Source: Bordetella parapertussis | GTDB lineage: Bacteria > Pseudomonadota > Gammaproteobacteria > Burkholderiales > Burkholderiaceae_B | Assembly (NCBI GenBank): GCA_945903445.1 | Contig: CAMDNZ010000011.1 | Location: 1 to 64,000, forward strand | Reading direction: 5' to 3' | DNA length: 64,000 nucleotides | In this document: piece by piece, positions 60,096 through 64,000 of the stretch | How the letters are laid out: every line of letters starts with the position of its first letter | Numbering within the stretch: position 1 is the stretch's first letter | The notes under the pieces: generated by a model | What the model was told of the DNA's origin: nothing | Databases searched by the model: none | The model's input: only the letters and a program-made list of their open reading frames with translations | Position numbers and translations under genes: made by a program

Positions 60096-60848
60096 CTACT
60101 GCATATACATACCGCCGTTGACGTGAATCGTCGTGCCGGTAATGTAACCCGCCTGAGGTCCGGCGAGAAATGCGACGGCGTGCGCCACATCGCTGGGTTC
60201 GCCCAAACGGCCCAGGGGAATGTTCTGCAACAGGGCGGCCGTTTGCGACTCGCCTAGCGCGCGCGTCATGTCGGTATCGATAAAACCCGGTGCGACGCAG
60301 TTGACCGTAATGTTACGGCTCCCCAGTTCGCGCGCCAGTGCGCGAGCCATCCCAGCGACGCCAGCTTTGGCGGCCGCATAGTTGGCTTGCCCAGGGTTAC
60401 CGCTGGCACCCACCACCGAGGTGACATTGATGATACGGCCCCAGCGGGCCTTCATCATGCTGCGCAGTACGCCACGCGACAGACGGAACACCGACGCCAG
60501 GTTAGTGTCGATCACCGCCGACCAGTCGTCATCCTTCATCCGCATGGCCAAGCCATCGCGGGTGATACCGGCGTTATTCACCAGAATATGCGGACCACCG
60601 CCTTCTTTGGCCAACTGATCCAGCAATGCGTCGATGGCAGCGGCGTCGTTGACGTCCAGCACCACGCCGCGCCCACCGAAAGGGGCAAGCGAGGCGGAAA
60701 TCGTTTGCGCGCCGTTCTCGGACGTTGCGGTGCCGACGACCTGGGCGCCCAGTTTGGCCAGTTCCAGGGCGACGGCTTGGCCAATGCCACGCGTAGCGCC
60801 CGTCACCAAGGCGATCTTGCCCTGCAAGACAGCGGTGTGCTCAGTCAT
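60096..60848 (-). CDS. fabG: 3-oxoacyl-[ACP] reductase
   Basis: NADPH-dependent reductase of the fatty acid cycle, short-chain dehydrogenase fold. The 250-residue product has the cofactor motif VTGATRGIGQAVA (about 15-27), NNAGITRDG (about 91-99), and the catalytic Ser in VTSVVGASGNPGQ and Tyr/Lys in NYAAAKAG. The C-terminus GYITGTTIHVNGGMYM is typical. It begins 7 bases after the fabD stop. Confidence 0.96.
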   Translation of the reverse strand: MTEHTAVLQGKIALVTGATRGIGQAVALELAKLGAQVVGTATSENGAQTISASLAPFGGRGVVLDVNDAAAIDALLDQLAKEGGGPHILVNNAGITRDGLAMRMKDDDWSAVIDTNLASVFRLSRGVLRSMMKARWGRIINVTSVVGASGNPGQANYAAAKAGVAGMARALARELGSRNITVNCVAPGFIDTDMTRALGESQTAALLQNIPLGRLGEPSDVAHAVAFLAGPQAGYITGTTIHVNGGMYMQ

Positions 60849-60855
60849 GTTTTCT

Positions 60856-61791
60856 TTACTCCGATAATGCAGTCAGTGCCGCGTCCAGGGATGCGGGATC
60901 GGTGATCGCCAGGCCGGTCAGAGTCGGGTCGATGCGCTTGATCAAGCCGGCCAAAACTTTACCAGGGCCACATTCGACGACATGTGTCACGCCTTGCGCT
61001 TTCATTGCGGCCAGGGTTTCGACCCACCGCACGGGATGCCACGCCTGACGCACCAGAGCGTCGCGCACGTCGTGCGGATCGATCGGCATGGCCACGTCGA
61101 CGTTGTTGATCAGCGGCATCTGCGGCGACTGGACATCGACCTCGGCCAATGCCCGAGCCAATACTTCAGCAGCAGGCGACAGCAGGCTCGAATGGAACGG
61201 CGCAGACACTGGCAATACGACGGCACGCTTGGCACCGGCGGCTTTGGCTGCCTCGCAGGCGCGTTCGACCGCAGCCTTGTGACCGGCGATCACGACCTGC
61301 ATCGGCGCGTTGAAATTGACGGCCTCGACGACCTCGCCCTGTGCCGCTTGCTGGCATACAGCGACGACCGCGGCGTCGTCCAAGCCCAGGATCGCAGCCA
61401 TGCCGCCCGTGCCCACCGGTACCGCAGCCTGCATTGCATCGGCGCGAATACGCACCAAACGGACGGCATCTTCCAAGGCCAGGGCGCCGGCGGCCGTCAG
61501 GGCTGCATACTCGCCCAGGCTGTGACCGGCCACGATGCCGGGACGTGCTCCACCGGCAGCTATCCAGGCGTTATAGAGCGCCACGCCAGCCGTCAACATA
61601 GCGGGTTGGGTATTGGTGGTCAGATTCAAAGCATCGGCCGGGCCTTGCGCGATCAGAGCGGCGAGATCCTGCCCCAGGGCGGCACTGGCACGAGCGACCG
61701 TATCGGTCACGACGGCGTCGTCAGACCAACTGTCCAACATGCCGACCGATTGCGAGCCTTGGCCGGGAAACACGAATGCGATTTTTTTCAT
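60856..61791 (-). CDS. fabD: Malonyl-CoA:ACP transacylase
   Basis: Moves malonyl groups to ACP. The 311-residue product starts MKKIAFVFPGQGSQSVGML; the nucleophile serine is in GHSLGEYAAL (about 89-98) and the active-site His in SAPFHSSLL (about 195-203). An in-frame GTG at 61803 would add four residues; the ATG at 61791 matches the family. It stands between fabH and fabG. Confidence 0.95.
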   Translation of the reverse strand: MKKIAFVFPGQGSQSVGMLDSWSDDAVVTDTVARASAALGQDLAALIAQGPADALNLTTNTQPAMLTAGVALYNAWIAAGGARPGIVAGHSLGEYAALTAAGALALEDAVRLVRIRADAMQAAVPVGTGGMAAILGLDDAAVVAVCQQAAQGEVVEAVNFNAPMQVVIAGHKAAVERACEAAKAAGAKRAVVLPVSAPFHSSLLSPAAEVLARALAEVDVQSPQMPLINNVDVAMPIDPHDVRDALVRQAWHPVRWVETLAAMKAQGVTHVVECGPGKVLAGLIKRIDPTLTGLAITDPASLDAALTALSE

Positions 61792-61877
61792 GGTGATTTT
61801 CACTCTATTTATAGGTCACGAATGCTGCATCGCACCAAGCCTGCCACGTAGGCGCGCTGAGCGCGAGAGTCCTGAAT

Positions 61878-62852
61878 TTACATCCGAGCCAGCACCGAAC
61901 CCCAGGTGAAACCGCCGCCGACGCCTTGCAGGAGAACCAATTGGCCGGGCTTGACGCGACCATCGCGCCGGGCGGCATCGAGTGCCAAAGGCACGCTGGC
62001 TGCCGAGGTGTTGGCGTGACTATCTACAGTGACCACCACTTTTTCGATCGGCGCCTCGAGCTTGCGTGCGAGGAAATTCAGGATGCGTACATTGGCCTGG
62101 TGCGGCACCAGCCAATCGACGTCGGCGACGCTCACACCAGCTTGGGCGCACACGTCACGCGCCGACTTGTCCAGCACGGTGACGGCCTGTTTAAAAACGG
62201 CCTGCCCTTCCATGCGCAAAAAGGGGTCGCCCGTGATCTCGCCGTAGGCGATGTTTCCGGCGGCGCACAAAATACCGGTGAGCGATCCGTCGGCATGCAG
62301 GTCGGCCGCCAGAATGCCGGGGGTGTCCGATGCTTTCAACACCACGGCACCCGCCCCGTCACCGAACAACACGCAGGTGCTGCGGTCGTTCCAGTCGAGA
62401 ATACGCGAGAAGACCTCGGCACCGATGACCAGCGCGCAACGCGCGCGTTGGGCACGCACGAAGCAGTCGGCAGTGGCGAGGGCATAGACGAAGCCGCTGC
62501 ACACCGCCTGCACGTCGAATGCGGCGGCACCGCGCGCACCTAACTCGGCCTGCACCAGACAGGCCGTGCTGGGGAATACGAAATCGGGGGTCGAGGTGGC
62601 CACCACGATCAGATCGACATCGGCGGCTGTCACGCCCGCGTCGGCCAACGCGCGTCGAGCCGCTTCGGCCGCCAGCACACTGGTGGTGACACCGGGATCG
62701 GCGAGATGGCGTTGGCGAATGCCGGTACGCTCGACAATCCATTCGTCAGACGTCTCGATGCCCCGCTCGGCCAATTCGGCGGCCAAGGCATCGTTGGAGA
62801 CGACGCGCGGAGGCAGAAAGCTGCCTGAACCTGCGATTACTGAATACATCAT
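61878..62852 (-). CDS. fabH: 3-oxoacyl-[ACP] synthase III
   Basis: Starts fatty acid synthesis by joining an acyl-CoA with malonyl-ACP. 324 residues: catalytic Cys118 in VQAVCSGFVYAL, His in WLVPHQANVRI (about 252) and Asn in DSHANTSAASVP (about 281), and the start motif SDEWIVERTGIRQR (about 35-48). The ATG overlaps the plsX stop (ATGATG, 4 bases), and plsX-fabH coupling is common. Confidence 0.96.
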   Translation of the reverse strand: MMYSVIAGSGSFLPPRVVSNDALAAELAERGIETSDEWIVERTGIRQRHLADPGVTTSVLAAEAARRALADAGVTAADVDLIVVATSTPDFVFPSTACLVQAELGARGAAAFDVQAVCSGFVYALATADCFVRAQRARCALVIGAEVFSRILDWNDRSTCVLFGDGAGAVVLKASDTPGILAADLHADGSLTGILCAAGNIAYGEITGDPFLRMEGQAVFKQAVTVLDKSARDVCAQAGVSVADVDWLVPHQANVRILNFLARKLEAPIEKVVVTVDSHANTSAASVPLALDAARRDGRVKPGQLVLLQGVGGGFTWGSVLARM

Positions 62853-63940
62853 GCCTGAATCCCTTGGGGAGGTGCGGCGCCCGGCGACGGCGGAACCACC
62901 GGAGCGGTAGCCTCGACGGGCCTGGCGTGGACAGTCGCGGCGATCTGGGCGACAGCCGTCGCCGTGCGTTCGAGCAAGTTGCTGGCGACTGCCTCGCGGG
63001 CGCGCTCCAACGCGAAGCCGAACGCGTAGGCATCGGCCGAACCATGGCTTTTGATGACCACACCGCGCAGACCCAACAGGGCTGCACCGTTGTATCGGCG
63101 GTTATCGACGCGCTGGCGCAATCGGTTCAACACGGGCTTGGCCACCAAAGCGGCCAACAGGCTGACGAAGCTGCGCTTGAATTCTTCGCGGATAATGTTG
63201 CCCAACATCTTGGCCAGACCTTCGACCGATTTGAGCACGACGTTGCCGACGAAGCCATCGCACACGACGACATCGACCGTGCCTTTGAAGATGTCATTGC
63301 CCTCGACGTTACCGTAGAAGTTCAAGGTGCTGGCACGCAGCAACTCGGCGGCCTCTTTGACGACCTCGTTACCCTTGATGACTTCTTCGCCGATGTTGAG
63401 CAGGCCAATCGTGGGCCGCTCGCGGTGATCGACCGCCTGCGACAGCGCAGCGCCCATAATCGCGAACTGCAACAGATGCTCGGCGGTGCAATCGACGTTG
63501 GCCCCCAGATCGAGCACGGTTGTGGCCCGGCCGGTCTGATTGGGGATGGACGTCGCAATCGCTGGACGGTCGATACCATCCAGCGTTTTCAGTACAAAAC
63601 GTGAGATTGCCATCCAGGCGCCGGTGTTACCGGCCGAAACACAGGCGTGCGCGTGCCCGTCCTTGACGGACTGAGCCGCCAGACGCATGGAGGAATCTTT
63701 TTTGCGGCGCAGCGCCACCTCGACCGAATCGGCCATGGTGACGACTTCGCTGGCATGAACGACGTGCAGTCGGTCGCGCACTGCGCCGCCTCGGGCAGCC
63801 AGTGCTTTCTCGATGTCGTCCGACATTCCGACGAGCAAAAGCTCGACGTCAGGGTACTTGTCGGCGAAATCGATGGCCGCGGGGATCGTCACGGGCAAAC
63901 CGAAATCGCCGCCCATGCAATCAATCGCGATGCGTATCAC
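62849..63940 (-). CDS. plsX: Phosphate acyltransferase PlsX
   Basis: Makes acyl-phosphate from acyl-ACP for phospholipid synthesis. From the GTG at 63940 the product has 363 residues and begins MIRIAIDCMGGDFGLPVTIP; a TTG two codons upstream is possible. Family marks include SAGNTGAWMAIS (about 103-114), LLNIGEEVIKGNEV (about 183-196) and VVCDGFVGNVVLKSVEG (about 226-242). A Pro/Ala-rich tail ends the protein. The last 60 bases of the window upstream of it show no gene; rpmF would be expected just beyond the edge. Confidence 0.94.
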   Translation of the reverse strand: MIRIAIDCMGGDFGLPVTIPAAIDFADKYPDVELLLVGMSDDIEKALAARGGAVRDRLHVVHASEVVTMADSVEVALRRKKDSSMRLAAQSVKDGHAHACVSAGNTGAWMAISRFVLKTLDGIDRPAIATSIPNQTGRATTVLDLGANVDCTAEHLLQFAIMGAALSQAVDHRERPTIGLLNIGEEVIKGNEVVKEAAELLRASTLNFYGNVEGNDIFKGTVDVVVCDGFVGNVVLKSVEGLAKMLGNIIREEFKRSFVSLLAALVAKPVLNRLRQRVDNRRYNGAALLGLRGVVIKSHGSADAYAFGFALERAREAVASNLLERTATAVAQIAATVHARPVEATAPVVPPSPGAAPPQGIQA

Positions 63941-64000
63941 AGGCAAGCCACAGCGTTACTGGGCCGCTCGCGCAGCCCGGGAAAACGTTCCACGACGCGT

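Overview
The window reads as a stretch of chromosome from a betaproteobacterium of order Burkholderiales, most likely family Alcaligenaceae (the Bordetella/Achromobacter relatives). The evidence is gene order (etfB; rpsA-ihfB-lapAB-rfaE-rfaD; gyrA-serC-pheA-tyrA-aroA-cmk; ompA-ubiG-gph-ssrA; plsX-fabHDG-acpP-fabF-rpoE-mucABD-lepA-lepB-rnc-era-recO), an OmpA protein of the Bordetella type, a tmRNA tag close to the betaproteobacterial one, and moderately high GC with C/G-ending codons. The genus cannot be fixed from sequence alone. No tRNA, rRNA, CRISPR array, transposase or integrase is visible.

Layout. 1-4.2 kb: etfB (cut by the left edge), a histone-deacetylase-like hydrolase, the lytic transglycosylase mltB, cysM and a ComEA-like DNA-binding protein. 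4.4-8.4 kb: LPS genes rfaD, rfaE1, lapB and lapA, then ihfB. 8.4-18.3 kb, all leftward: rpsA, cmk, aroA, tyrA, pheA, serC and gyrA, i.e. aromatic and serine synthesis tied to translation and replication genes, mostly with overlapping ends. 18.7-21.3 kb, rightward: ompA, ubiG, gph and the tmRNA gene ssrA. 21.5-26.2 kb: an unrecognised alpha/beta-hydrolase-like gene directly after ssrA, a YeeE/YedE sulfur transporter, a FemAB-like acyltransferase and two small stress-type proteins. 26.2-29.4 kb: the polyhydroxyalkanoate genes phaR, phaB and phaC, without phaA. 29.4-41.7 kb: pgeF, rluD, bamD, an MFS transporter, a GlcG/HbpS-like gene, prpE, an NlpC/P60 lipoprotein, a DUF2325 gene with a striking leader hairpin, cysB, lptF, pepA, holC and a small hypothetical.

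41.8-48.8 kb is the unusual part: an array of secreted proteins that align with the catalytic S1 subunit of pertussis toxin. There are five intact genes on both strands and two decayed relics, around a Bax-inhibitor-1-like membrane protein gene. All five keep the overall S1 pattern (signal peptide, the cysteine pair in four of five, the YEV-type core strand), but the residues needed for ADP-ribosylation are replaced (Arg9, His35, the STS motif and Glu129 in S1 numbering). No B-subunit genes are present. The 3' flanks, including a copy of the end of the Bax-inhibitor gene and its terminator, are repeated, so the array grew by local duplication. The recO gene next to it encodes an unusually short RecO.

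49-64 kb, all leftward, is a dense housekeeping block: plsX, fabH, fabD, fabG, acpP and fabF (fatty acid and phospholipid synthesis), a small YgfX-like gene, then sigma-E (rpoE) with its anti-sigma genes and the protease degQ/mucD, then lepA, lepB, rnc, era and recO. This joins membrane-lipid synthesis, envelope-stress control and protein export in one direction of transcription.
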